Of a stretch of DNA of 64,000 nucleotides, positions 48,591 through 56,517 are shown in pieces (positions within the stretch are counted from its first letter, which is position 1; the number at the start of each line of letters is the position of its first letter). The stretch is from Petrolisthes cinctipes. Lineage: Eukaryota; Arthropoda; Malacostraca; Decapoda; Porcellanidae. Location: contig JAWQEG010000285.1 in assembly GCA_033782935.1 (NCBI GenBank), positions 62,001 through 126,000 on the forward strand, written 5' to 3'. Below the pieces are notes generated by a model. It saw only the letters and a program-made list of their open reading frames with translations. It did no database searches and was not told the origin of the DNA. Both the position numbers and the translations under genes were made by a program.

Positions 48591-50080
48591 AGTTTTTATA
48601 TTAACTGGCAACTATAGTCCATTCCAATAAGAAAATCGGCTCAGATTTGTGCGAACACATTGGTAGAGGTGGTACTCCTGCTACCGTTCAAAAATCATTT
48701 ATATTTCTTCACTTAGCGCACCTATTACATAAGCCAGGAAGATTTGGTCTGTATCAATGGATTAAGCAGTAATTGTACAACTAAAATACAATTATTAAAA
48801 CTTTGGAGGGTAAAAAATAAAGTAATTACAGTGAGTATAATTCAGAGAATATAAACTTACGGTTTATACAACGTTTTGCTTATCATTGGTATTTGCAGCA
48901 ATTATGAAAGTAATTTTAGAACAAAACATGTGCTCTAGTACATAACACTCTCTTGAATACGATGGTTCTTTCAGAGTTTACGTAAAAGCACTACAGGAGA
49001 GAAATTGAAGGATTTGTATAGATATGTTGCATCTTCCTAATGAAGGGAGAGGGAGGAAGGGGTAGGCTACTCGGGGAGGTGGATAAAGTTGCCAAGTACC
49101 ACGAACATGAATGTAATGATTATTGTTAGTATTTGGAGGGATATCGGCTAATAATGCTTACTTGTATCCACTTCAAGGACTCTGTAATAATATCAGCTTG
49201 ATATAATTGCCATATATTATAAAGCAGTAAAGATTAAGTCACTGACGGAATAAAGGTGGGATGAACCAATAAGGAGGCTGTATAGGAGGCGTCAATTCAA
49301 TCTACCATTTTGTCAGTGGAGTTCGGTAATAATAATATATGGCAATTATTTCAAGCTGATATTATTTTCCTATTGGATTGGACTATATCATAAGCAAACT
49401 TCACCTCAGATGTATGGTAATTATTTCCAATTCATAATAAACAAAATATCAAATCCTTGCATTCCAAGATGATCCCCTCCCAATAAAAAACATAAGCATG
49501 GAGGAATTATTCCATCCATAGTACATTACATTAGACAATCATTTCGTGTGTTGTTTTTCCTTTGAATGAACAGATTTTATACAAAATGATAAACTTTACA
49601 TTTCAACATCGGTCGCTTCTCAAAGGTGGAGAACTGGAGATTCTATGCCCCATCTACATGTAAGTCAACAGGATTAATTAAAGTGCACCCTAATTGTTTA
49701 CCCATTATTTTTACATCACACCACTCACACCAGGTATTATGAAAGGGAAGGATCCGACCGCGATACCCCATGTATATGAATATGATCGTTCATATACAAC
49801 AAATACACGCGATGTATCTTCTATGCTACTATCTCTGCCAATATGCATGCCTTTATGTTCTGACGGACAGGTACAGTACTTTACCTTGTAATTCTGCTTG
49901 CTGAATCTGCCTCGGCTCGTTTTAAGTATGTACTGTGTGTGTGTGTGTAGTGCTGCTTGCCTGCTTCTGGCTTGTCTTTCGTTGCTGTCTCTATTGTTGC
50001 GTTTGTCGGGCCGTCGGCTCTGTTTAATAAATAAGTCCCGAAGTTTCATCAATACAGACAGAAGTGATGAATTCTGTTGA
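26872..50080 (+). CDS. Gene 2: long secreted modular cysteine-rich protein with eight A modules (about 1046 aa)
   Basis: Fourteen coding exons: 26872-28407, 29280-29373, 32406-32444, 32679-32837, 33033-33194, eight A exons (33987-34127, 35491-35631, 36993-37133, 38497-38637, 40001-40141, 41505-41645, 43009-43149, 43879-44019) and 50058-50080. They total 3141 bases, in frame, ending in TGA. After a signal peptide nearly identical to gene 1 comes a 490-residue Lys/Asp/Asn-rich low-complexity region. The six-Cys segment, a 13-residue linker, two C modules, eight A modules and a D-R-S-D-E-F-C tail follow. Module B is missing. The A modules differ from one another at only three residues. A very basic, repetitive, disulfide-rich secreted protein fits matrix, adhesive or host-defence roles, but none is shown. 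Number of A exons may vary between individuals or be affected by assembly. Confidence 0.7.
28065..28345 (+). repeat. 69-base coding tandem repeat in gene 2 exon 1
   Basis: Four copies, with the marker gggacaagtc at 28065, 28134, 28203 and 28272, exactly 69 bases apart. It keeps frame and encodes a basic 23-residue unit. Confidence 0.9.
28408..29279 (+). other. Gene 2 intron 1
   Basis: AT-rich, no exon seen. It ends in the same accaccccctccccacag acceptor as gene 1, but with a much shorter CT repeat. Confidence 0.65.
29280..29373 (+). CDS. Gene 2 exon 2: six-Cys segment
   Basis: Identical in sequence to gene 1 exon 2 as compared by eye, including the flanking splice sites. Confidence 0.8.
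29415..29750. repeat. 29-base minisatellite in gene 2 intron 2
   Basis: About 11 to 12 copies of the unit seen in gene 1, with a few single-base variants (for example cagtgtgtgg for cactgtgtgg). The copy-number difference from gene 1 shows continuing slippage or unequal exchange. Confidence 0.95.
29940..30516. mobile_element. Non-autonomous hAT-like element with 8-base target duplication
   Basis: A 561-base insert (29948-30508) is flanked on both sides by CTGTGTGG (29940-29947 and 30509-30516). The ends are inverted: TAATGATATATCGGATGTC at the left and TAGTGATGTATCGGATATC as reverse complement of the right end. The interior is full of GCGGAT repeats. An 8-base duplication is the hallmark of hAT transposition. 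It landed in the decayed end of the 29-base minisatellite; gene 1 lacks it. Confidence 0.85.
30517..31319 (+). other. Gene 2 intron 2, middle part
   Basis: The start is homologous to gene 1 at 13385-13500. The rest is AT-rich non-coding DNA. Confidence 0.6.
31320..32029. mobile_element. Tc1/mariner-type non-autonomous element
   Basis: A 706-base insert (31322-32027) between TA dinucleotides. It starts CAGTCGGCAAAAA, and the right end is its near-perfect reverse complement over about 32 bases, including GTTTCGTTACCA. TA duplication and CAGT ends fit Tc1/mariner. No transposase frame remains. Confidence 0.8.
32406..32444 (+). CDS. Gene 2 exon 3: short charged linker
   Basis: 39 bases, 13 codons, phase 1-1, acceptor cgttacag, donor gtaagt. 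It is six codons shorter than gene 1 exon 3 and different in sequence, although the intron on its left is almost identical. Confidence 0.65.
32679..32837 (+). CDS. Gene 2 exon 4: module C, first copy
   Basis: 159 bases, 53 codons, phase 1-1. Eight Cys with spacing x5, x6, x6, x14, x4, x1, x0. Acceptor tactacag, donor gtaagg. Confidence 0.78.
33033..33194 (+). CDS. Gene 2 exon 5: module C, second copy
   Basis: 162 bases, 54 codons. A small change at the acceptor (ctacagcaaagtgc instead of ctactacagagtgc) moves the junction and adds one codon, Ala, while keeping phase 1. It differs from the first copy at only a few residues. Confidence 0.75.
33217..33950 (-). mobile_element. LINE 3' part (Jockey-like RT C-terminal region)
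   Basis: On the - strand, from 33880 downward, a frame encodes a typical post-RT region with MTFKQHI, NQYIRSVMDYASPVW and NTLQTIQNKALKIITG. A (CA)n on that strand precedes it (33859-33892 on +). The same family lies at the right edge of the window in the opposite orientation. It sits in the intron between module C2 and the first A exon. Confidence 0.8.
33987..34127 (+). CDS. Gene 2 exon 6: module A, copy 1
   Basis: 141 bases, 47 codons, phase 1-1; Cys spacing x5, x6, x6, x12, x4, x1, x0. It differs from the others by Asp in G-E-D-G-K, and by Asn (shared with copy 2) before K-W. Its left flank is not the LINE but unrelated LINE sequence, so it is the first unit. Confidence 0.8.
34823..35460 (+). 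mobile_element. Truncated LINE fragment, array copy 1
   Basis: The C-terminal region of a non-LTR retrotransposon (RTE/Daphne-like), with YASETWTWNRAHQSR, LRWFG-VERM and GRPPVRWQNRVEEYV, ending in (GATA)n. A TGA near 34946 breaks the frame. This copy has Y-V-E-R-M where others have H-V-E-R-M. Confidence 0.8.
35491..35631 (+). CDS. Gene 2 exon 7: module A, copy 2
   Basis: As copy 1 but with Glu in G-E-E-G-K; keeps Asn before K-W. The acceptor lies 31 bases after the (GATA)n end of the LINE. Confidence 0.8.
36325..36962 (+). mobile_element. Truncated LINE fragment, array copy 2
   Basis: Carries the same TGA as copy 1 and a second stop, TAG, at 36787-36789 in place of the Gln codon. Confidence 0.8.
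36993..37133 (+). CDS. Gene 2 exon 8: module A, copy 3
   Basis: First of the copies with Ser before K-W. Splice sites as in the others. Confidence 0.8.
37829..38466 (+). mobile_element. Truncated LINE fragment, array copy 3
   Basis: Has both stops of copy 2, which groups these two units together. Confidence 0.8.
38497..38637 (+). CDS. Gene 2 exon 9: module A, copy 4
   Basis: Unique change: the residue after C-C-V is Asn (aac), giving C-V-N-N-I instead of C-V-S-N-I. Confidence 0.8.
39333..39970 (+). mobile_element. Truncated LINE fragment, array copy 4
   Basis: Has the TGA of copies 1-3 but keeps the Gln codon, so its C-terminal 141 codons are open. Confidence 0.8.
40001..40141 (+). CDS. 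Gene 2 exon 10: module A, copy 5
   Basis: Consensus A module of this array (Glu, Ser, Ser at the three variable sites). Confidence 0.8.
40837..41474 (+). mobile_element. Truncated LINE fragment, array copy 5 (frame intact)
   Basis: Here CGA replaces the TGA of copies 1-4, and the frame is open for 211 codons from 40835. With copy 6 it shares several variants (gagaaagcagtggacgg, gcatcag). It is closest to the inserted ancestor. Confidence 0.8.
41505..41645 (+). CDS. Gene 2 exon 11: module A, copy 6
   Basis: Identical in protein to copy 5. Confidence 0.8.
42341..42978 (+). mobile_element. Truncated LINE fragment, array copy 6 (frame intact)
   Basis: Open for 211 codons, like copy 5. Confidence 0.8.
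43009..43149 (+). CDS. Gene 2 exon 12: module A, copy 7
   Basis: Identical in protein to copy 5. The following intron has no LINE. Confidence 0.8.
43879..44019 (+). CDS. Gene 2 exon 13: module A, copy 8
   Basis: Identical in protein to copy 5. The left flank (ttctttatcactataccataatttacc) is the empty, pre-LINE form of the intron, so this unit descends from the site before the LINE insertion. The donor splices to the terminal exon 6 kb away. Confidence 0.8.
44347..45396. mobile_element. ISL2EU-like DNA transposon remnant with AT target duplication
   Basis: A 1046-base insert with ends AGGGAGTTTTC and, as reverse complement of the right end, AGGGGGTTTTA. Both are followed by inverted GTGACGTCACG and CCATGTTGGTAG. 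It is flanked by AT (44347-44348 and 45395-45396). The + strand at 44545-44700 encodes a decayed THAP-like segment (LPGLSFFRIPKVIR, then RRNL and SRISRE). The - strand at about 45140-44985 encodes a stretch (YPDIPYVTYLIS, then KCHKSLKAHNFF) like the part before the SWIM/YqaJ region of THAP-YqaJ proteins. THAP, YqaJ and a 2-base AT duplication point to ISL2EU; family placement is inference. Confidence 0.6.
47515..47690. mobile_element. hAT-like terminal fragment
   Basis: The right end, read on the - strand, is AAGTGGTTCTCAAACTATG followed by CCGCGGAACCCC, the form common at hAT/Charlie ends. The left end was not located. It lies in the core of the inverted composite. Confidence 0.45.
48527..48583. 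repeat. (TA)n microsatellite
   Basis: Pure TA within the right arm of the composite. The left arm lacks it at the matching place (46150), so it grew after the inversion. Confidence 0.95.
49376..50057 (+). other. End of gene 2 last coding intron
   Basis: The last 120 bases are homologous to the intron end of gene 1 (21080-21182), including a pyrimidine-rich ctggcttgtctttcg stretch. The acceptor itself has a weak pyrimidine tract. No B module is present anywhere between 44019 and here. Confidence 0.6.
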
Positions 50081-50360
50081 TGGTGAGAAAGCAGATATGG
50101 CAATCCCCACTTGCACTCCGCTGAAAACAGGGCTACACTTCACTGCCACTATCAACATAACCACCACCAAGGATTATTGTCTATCATCCTTGACCACCAC
50201 CAACACTGGCAACTCACCTACCATTGGCAGTTTGGCATTGGGTCCCAAAATTAGCTACTGTAGTAACTGTACTTTTAGTTCCTTATCAACGGAGACAACA
50301 CTGCCGACCCGACCACAACGTGACAACCAACTAAATTCAACTGATATCACTAGTGACCAA
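50058..50360 (+). CDS. Gene 2 exon 14: terminal coding exon with 3'UTR
   Basis: In phase 1 it reads D-R-S-D-E-F-C and stops at TGA 50078-50080. The exon continues as UTR to a donor (gaccaa/gtgagt) at 50361. The other frame, from ATG 50067, is open through that donor to TAA 50382-50384 and is Thr/Ser/Asn-rich. Confidence 0.5.
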
Positions 50361-50477
50361 GTGAGTGATGATTGCCATAAATAAATAAATATATATGTAA
50401 AATAAACCTCACCAGTTAATGGTAGTTACCTATTGTCTCTATGAAGCAATCGTTTAAGGCCATATATATATATGGTA

Positions 50478-51117
50478 TTTATTGAAAGAATTACTGTTTT
50501 GTAGCAGTGTTGCCAGATCCGGCTAGGTCCCAGTATTTTGCCACGGTCATTTCCTGTACTTTACCACATATATTTCCCGGTAGTCTGCTGTGGTCTAGGT
50601 TAGGTTAGGTCAGGCTAATTTCAAAATGCCCCATTTGAATATGCCCTACCTTGGAAATGAGGCATTTTCGGAAGAAATGCTGGTAAATATTGAATGAATT
50701 CCCGTTATTGCGTACGTTTTTTCTACCTTTATTACCCACTTATTTAGACCATTCTAAGACTATTTTCTTCTATGGCATTTCCTCCGCAAATGCCCCATTT
50801 CCAAGATAGGGCATATTCAAATGGGGCATTTTGAAATTAGCCTGACCTTACCAGACCTAACCTAACCTAGACCGCATCAGACTACTGGGACCTAACCTGG
50901 GCAAACTACCGTGACCTAACCTGGGCAAACTACCGGGAAATAATCGTGGTAAAGTACAATAAATGACAGGGGTAAAATACTGGGACCCAGCCGGATCTGG
51001 CAACACTGCTACAAAACGGTAATTCTATCAATAAATACCGAAATGCCATAGAATAAAATTGTCTAAATAAGTGGGTTATGAAGGTAGAAAACCGTACGCA
51101 ATAACGGTAATTCTTTC
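50478..51117. mobile_element. Nested foldback element
   Basis: The left arm, from ggtatttattgaaag at 50478, is the inverted copy of 50760-51038. It includes the blocks cagtgttgccagatccgg, a CCCATTTGAATATGCCC block and TAGGTTAGGTTAGG. A second inverted pair links the centre (50695-50775) with 51039-51117. The arms pair over most of their length. Short CCTAA repeats in it are internal to the element, not telomeric. Confidence 0.75.
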
Positions 51118-51118
51118 A

Positions 51119-51149
<31 letters not shown>

Positions 51150-51555
51150 GGTTACAACATCAAAATTTCCAGCCACTTGCGGCAAATCATTCATATGGCA
51201 TCGCTACTATGGGTGATGTTTGGCAACACTGCAACTCCTCTCACTGCCAATAGTTGTGTCAATATATATAATATTATATAGCCTACTTAATACTTCTTAT
51301 AGTTGGGTTCCAGTCATGCTCGCGCCGCAGTTAGGTCCCAGTAGTTTGCCCTAGTTAGGTCCTGGTAGTCTGCTGCGGTCCTGGTTAGGTTAGGCTAATT
51401 CCCAAATTCCCCATTTCCTTGGGAAATGCCATCGGAACTCAAGCTTAGTAGTATAACAGTTGATGGCGAGTAGAGGTGTAGCCAATTGTCACCCATAGCA
51501 GCGATGCCACATGAACGATTTGCAGCAAGTGGCTGGGAAAAAAATTCGCTGGCCG
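51150..51555. mobile_element. Second foldback element next to the first
   Basis: 51160-51250 (ccagccacttgcggcaaatc, then ggcatcgctactatgggtga) is inverted at 51455-51540. The middle has GGTTAGGTTAGG and the same aaattccccatttcc motif as the neighbouring element, so the two are related. Confidence 0.65.
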
Positions 51556-52205
51556 CAGTGCCCGGTTTACGAGCAGCCGTAGTTGTAATGAACGAAATAT
51601 ATGAGGGTGATTGCGATAAAAATGACTGGTGATAATATTTGAAAATTACTGAAAATAATGCGGTGATAATGGTACTTGAAATTATGATAGAAGTAATGAT
51701 ATTGGTTATAATTTTGTAGTATCCAATTCCCGTTGTTAAAACAATCAAGTGAATCAACTAGTTGCAGAAGTTGCAGTTCGAGAAGTAAAAGAAAGGTTCA
51801 CTCACCTTCAGTGTCTTACCAAACCCTTTCTGATCCTTCCTTGAACTTATTTGAGTGGCACTGGAATCTGCACACTGTATCTCAATGTTTAAGAATACAA
51901 AATATAATATGTGTATACTATTGTATGTCAAGAAAATTATACTGTATATGAGAGGTGGAATTTACTTTCTGAAATGATAGTTGTGTACTTTTCAATGTCT
52001 GTAAACTAAATGCCATTGTCAAATTGTAATTTATAACTTATGTTATAATTATGAGCATTACACAAAACATTACCAACCCTAGGCAATACCTATCCTTCAA
52101 CAACCCTAACATTCTGCTACTGTAACAACCCACTAATTAACTATCCAGGTTTCTTGAGAATTTTATAATCTGTTCATGTTCTACTAACAGCAACCAATTA
52201 GTAAT

Positions 52206-52700
52206 GTACTAAATATCCCTATAACCCTTACAACCATAACAACCCCCAAAACTCATACAATACAACCATTCAACACACATACCACCAACACTGTAATCTA
52301 TTCCTATGCCTCTACTAACCCTATACTGGTATCCTCCCTCAGGAAAACAGTGGCCAATAGAGGATGCCAAGTACTGTACATCATTGATGAGAGGTGACCT
52401 GTGTGCTGAGCTACAGTACTGTATGCCGGTACTTACCAAGTTTATCCAGCAAGTGATCATTTGGGCCACAACTCTTCAGCACCATCATCCTATACTTTAT
52501 ATGTACTGTTTCTACATAAAGTTAATGAATAAAAAACATATCCTGAACAAGCCTTTGGATAACCCATTGTCAGCCAGACTACGGGAGATGTTAATATACT
52601 GTATCTTATTATAGTGATATGCACCATAATCCTAAGGAATGTAGACAATTTTTATCATCATATTAATATTAAATTGATAATTTTGCATAGTGATGAACAT
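52206..52700 (+). other. Predicted last (3'UTR) exon of gene 2; third copy of the 3' block
   Basis: Acceptor at 52342, AATAAA at 52528-52533. By eye it is closer to the gene 0 copy than to gene 1, since both keep the segment after ccattgtcag that gene 1 has lost. Confidence 0.45.
52528..52533 (+). terminator. AATAAA polyadenylation signal of gene 2
   Basis: Same position as in the other two copies of the block. Confidence 0.45.
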
Positions 52701-52807
52701 CAATTATTACATGGCTACCCCGGCCATATTCGGTGGCACATAATGATCCGAATACAGCTATATTCAGATTAAATACTTCCAACCTTTCACATACACTCAT
52801 ACAATAT

Positions 52808-53293
52808 ACTCTGACCAGTAGGGCTAGAATAATGATTGTTGTAGGATCTGGTCACTTTCTAGTGGATTTGACGAGATCTGTCCACATGCAACCGCAGGCT
52901 TTTTTTTTTTTTTTTTCCACTGCTGTGTGGACCGCCAGCACACAGGGGGTGCATTTCCCTTTGCATGCAGCAGTGTAAACTCCCGGTCTTATGGAAGGAG
53001 CGGCCCCACTTGTAGCTCTTGTGGTAACGTGGACTTGGGCCCACAGCACTGGCTGTGGGATCAAAGACCTTCCCAATCTCCCTGGTGGTCGGAGGCCCCC
53101 AGACTCCCTGGTCCAGTAAGCTCTGGTCCCATTTCCCTGGGATATGCTTCGGTAGCCCAGGCATATAGGGCCAGCCCCTCCTTTATTTTAATTTGTTTTT
53201 TCACTGCGACCAGAGTGTACCGGGGGTCTGTGGGGCAGGAGGCCATTATGCCCCGGGAGAACATCAACAACAACAACAACAACTCTGACGAGT
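52808..53293 (+). mobile_element. Short retroposon with (AAC)n tail, second copy
   Basis: Flanked by actctgaccagt (52808-52819) and actctgacgagt (53282-53293). It is orthologous to the insert at 4482-4966; one base of the right duplication has changed. Confidence 0.75.
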
Positions 53294-53761
53294 CACTCAC
53301 ACTCTTAACAAGCTAGGAGATAAGAGTGAAATTCCCCACATCCTAATCAACAAGTAGACAGGAGTGAAGAATCTCTTGTCCACAACTTAGTCATGATACT
53401 CAATTATAAATAAAAATGTAAACATTACAACTAGTGCAGGGCTATATTTTTGCATTATTATTATATTATAAATGATATGCAGCAAAAGATAATGTCCACC
53501 TAGCTAGGCAAGGCGCCACAGTTACTTGTTTGACCACAACGACAAAGAGAATTGCATACAGTACCCCTCCTTTCCAATCCCAGGGTATGGATTCTACCTG
53601 TCCATCTATAAAAGGACTATACATGTATATGCAGCATGGGCAAGTTAAGATATGAAAGCTGACAAGTATACCTCTGTATACACCTTTTCACCTAAATTCT
53701 GAGACAGGCCCACTAGCACAGGAAGCAAGATAACTTGTGACATACTAAGCCTCAACAACCA

Positions 53762-54256
53762 TTGGTGGGGCAACACAATAGAAATTTTTTCACTTGGCTG
53801 CTGCATTCGGTCAGGCCAACAACAGATATTGGATTAACTTGGACTCGGCACATATTAGGTCCTAGGTTGATTAGGTCTGTTTGGAACAACCTTGTCAAGC
53901 AGGGGGATGCCCCTCTCTGCAGAATCTCCAATGCTGGACTAGTTTGGGACATCCATACAACACATGTAGTTGAGGACACATCAGTACCCACAGAGACTGA
54001 TTCAGTTTGGAATGGCTTCATAAGTGGGGTAGTTCAAGAGGCAAGATGTCCTACCTATAGCCTTGGCTGGTGGAAATTGAATAGGACAAGTAGGGTATTT
54101 CAGAACACCCTCACTCTTAGACCCTGTGAGATGGAGCGAGTTTGGGACATTGCGAGGACCAAAGGAGTCAAGAAGGGTCTTAAGGTTGAGTGTCTATTTT
54201 ACAACCCAACTAAAATAATGAATAATAATATCCTGAAAACCCTGTTTTACAAATAG
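53762..54256 (+). CDS. 164-codon open frame in the 3' flank, unknown
   Basis: Open from ATG 53762 to TAG 54254-54256 with normal-looking composition (many Trp; L-V-K-Q-G-D-A-P-L-C-R-I-S-N-A near the middle). The gene 0 copy (5450-5760) retains part of the same protein sequence but is frameshifted. The core L-I-R-S-x-W-x-N-L-V-K-Q-G-x-A-P-L-C is shared by both. I do not recognise it; a transposon-derived gene is the likeliest source. Confidence 0.3.
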   Translation: MVGQHNRNFFTWLLHSVRPTTDIGLTWTRHILGPRLIRSVWNNLVKQGDAPLCRISNAGLVWDIHTTHVVEDTSVPTETDSVWNGFISGVVQEARCPTYSLGWWKLNRTSRVFQNTLTLRPCEMERVWDIARTKGVKKGLKVECLFYNPTKIMNNNILKTLFYK

Positions 54257-54298
54257 TAGTGCTAGATGCACCTTTGATTCTATAACACTCTAGACCAA

Positions 54299-55825
54299 CC
54301 GGTGCCAAAAATAGCAGGTTCTATAATTATCTATGAGGGAAACTACCTGTGATATTAAAATAACAGCATACTGTACAGTTGTTTGGAAGCAGGAAGGTAG
54401 CTTAAACATACTATAGTCTATTTCATCTCATCTGACAACGGCCATATGTAAAATGGCAACATTGCATTGCCAGCTCGTGATTGGCTAAACAAACATTGTC
54501 CTTAACTCTTGACTCGTTGATATAAACATTTAAATTAACCCTTCATTAACTTCATTGTATGATCCTGAGATGCAAAGAAAATTCTCATTTGTTATTTCAT
54601 ATATGCAAATCATGTCCATCTGTTGCATTAACCATATAAACACACAAGAAAGAAAAATTCAAATCCAAGTCGACCATCTGTAAACGAACACAATATTTCA
54701 GTCAATTTTGTTTCTCCCAGTTTCACTTAAGATAAATAGATATCTGTCTTCATAGACATTCTTAAAAGGTATTCTAATATTTATTGAATTAAAATGGCAT
54801 GAGAATTGTTATAATATAGACAGAAATACGAGGTGAGCTTTTTTTTTTTTTCTATAGCTCACCTCGTATTTCTGTCTATATTATAACAATTCTCATACCA
54901 TTTTAATTCAATAAATATTAGAATACCTTTTAAGAATGCCTATGAAGACAGATATCTATTTATCTAAGTGAAACTGGGAGAAACAAAATTGACTGGAATA
55001 TTGTGTTCGTTTACGTTTACAGATAGTCGACTTGGATTTGAATTTTTCTTTCTTGTGTCTGTTTATATGGTTAATGCAACAGATGGACATGATTTGTATA
55101 TATGAAATAACAAATGAGAATTTTCTTTGCATCTCAGGATCATAAAATGAAGTTAATGAAGGATTAATTTAAATGTTTATATCAACGAGTCAAGGGTTAA
55201 GGACAATGTTTGTTCAGCCAATCACGAGCTGGCAATGCAATGTTGCCATTTTACATATGGCCATTGTCAGATGAGATGAAATAAACTATGGCACTTATGC
55301 AAAATACAAATCATTACTTAATTCTATCATTTTATTCCATGACTAGAACCATATCCTAGTTCAGTAACTGCTCTATTTCCATTAAAATTTCTCCCAGGTT
55401 ACTTGTTATACTCCTTCATATACAGTATAGTACAATTTAGTCTCTTATTGTCAGTTGCTCCTCAAGCCTGAACAACTTCGCCATTCCATTTGTATTACTC
55501 GGTGAGGTTATTTTCCCCTTGAGTTACTGGCTGTCATCCACACATAGGAGTAAAGGTACTTCCACATTGTACTTCTGGAATGTATATTTTCAAGATGGCT
55601 AAAACAATAAAACTTGAATATGAAAGTCATTATGGCATTACATTAGAAAAGGGAAGTTGTGACCATTCACTCTGCTGCAGTTTCCAGCCATTTATATGAT
55701 CTTAGTATTAGAAAGCTTTATGCTCTACCTTCCTGCTTCCAAACAACTGTATGCTGTTACCTAAATATCACAGGTAGTTTCCCTCACAGATATAGAACCA
55801 ACTATTTTTAACTGATACCAGTTAA
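54299..55825. mobile_element. Large foldback element with near-perfect 430-base hairpin
   Basis: The inner arms 54410-54839 and 54856-55290 are inverted copies around a 16-base T-rich loop. Outer arms 54299-54405 and 55720-55822 are also inverted (gaagcaggaaggtag / ctaccttcctgcttc, and gagggaaactacctgtga / its complement). A spacer of about 430 bases lies between 55290 and 55720. No transposase frame is present. Confidence 0.85.
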
Positions 55826-56226
55826 ACTTCCATATTGAGGGAAAGTTACAGTACTATTGGCCACAAGAATGTGTACACGCTGTTGCGTTTGATGGTTTAA
55901 AACATATTGAAAATGTAAGACTAAGTAACTGCAATACAATATTATTATTCAGTTTGTTGTTTTGTAATCACCCAGTCATTTGGTAGACCATTCATTGTTG
56001 TACTACTGGAATAATGACCTCCTTGTCCATATAGCCTGTGTAACAATTCCTGTGACCAACTGTACAATACAGTACTTCCTCTTGTTTTAAAAGTACATCA
56101 AGAATACTGTATTCCCTTTGCACTCAGGAATTCTTTTTTACCATTACCTTATTTGCCTCAGAAGATATAACAAAAATAAAGCTCTGTTAATTAATAAGAA
56201 TAGTACTGTTTGCAATTCTAGTTATG
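55826..56226. other. Intergenic, no gene seen
   Basis: AT-rich DNA between the foldback element and the next MITE. Confidence 0.6.
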
Positions 56227-56517
56227 TACAGTGATGAGCAATAGTTTCTTTATCCTCCTTGCGAGAGTCAGGTCAAAGTACAGTAGTGGTTGGAGAAGGG
56301 ATGGACGAACGAACACTGGCAAGGTTCATAGGAGATTGACAACACTTCATATTGGCAAAAGAGGTGCTGGAAGTAAAGATTAGTTGAAGCTCTCTGATGC
56401 CTTGCAGTATTAACTGGTGTACCAAACTGGCTAATTTTTGTTTGTCTGATCCTTCTCCAACCCAACTTATACCTCACTCTCACTAGGGGGGTAAAGAAAC
56501 TATTTCTTGTGACTGTA
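56227..56517. mobile_element. Tc1/mariner-type MITE
   Basis: 287 bases (56229-56515) between TA dinucleotides. The left end is CAGTGATGAGCAATAGTTTC; the right end, as reverse complement, is CAGTCACAAGAAATAGTTTC. The ends resemble those of the element at 31322. Confidence 0.7.

Larger units (their letters stand above)
44270..49375. mobile_element. Inverted composite element of about 5.1 kb in the last intron of gene 2
   Basis: The arms are inverted and colinear: 44277-44348 with 49297-49372, 45395-45660 with 49030-49295, and 46113-46490 with 48210-48620. Each outer end is a MITE-like unit with CTCTGTAATAATATCAGC-type ends around ATATATGGCAAT motifs. The left arm carries an extra insertion (44349-45394). 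The core, about 46490-48210, holds a hAT-like end and AT-rich DNA. It separates the A array from the terminal exon. Confidence 0.8.
50361..52342 (+). other. Predicted 3'UTR intron of gene 2, enlarged by foldback elements
   Basis: Colinear with the 585-base intron of gene 1 but about 1.4 kb longer. Sequence at 51770-52200 aligns with gene 1 at 21400-21835; the extra DNA is the foldback insertions described separately. Confidence 0.45.
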
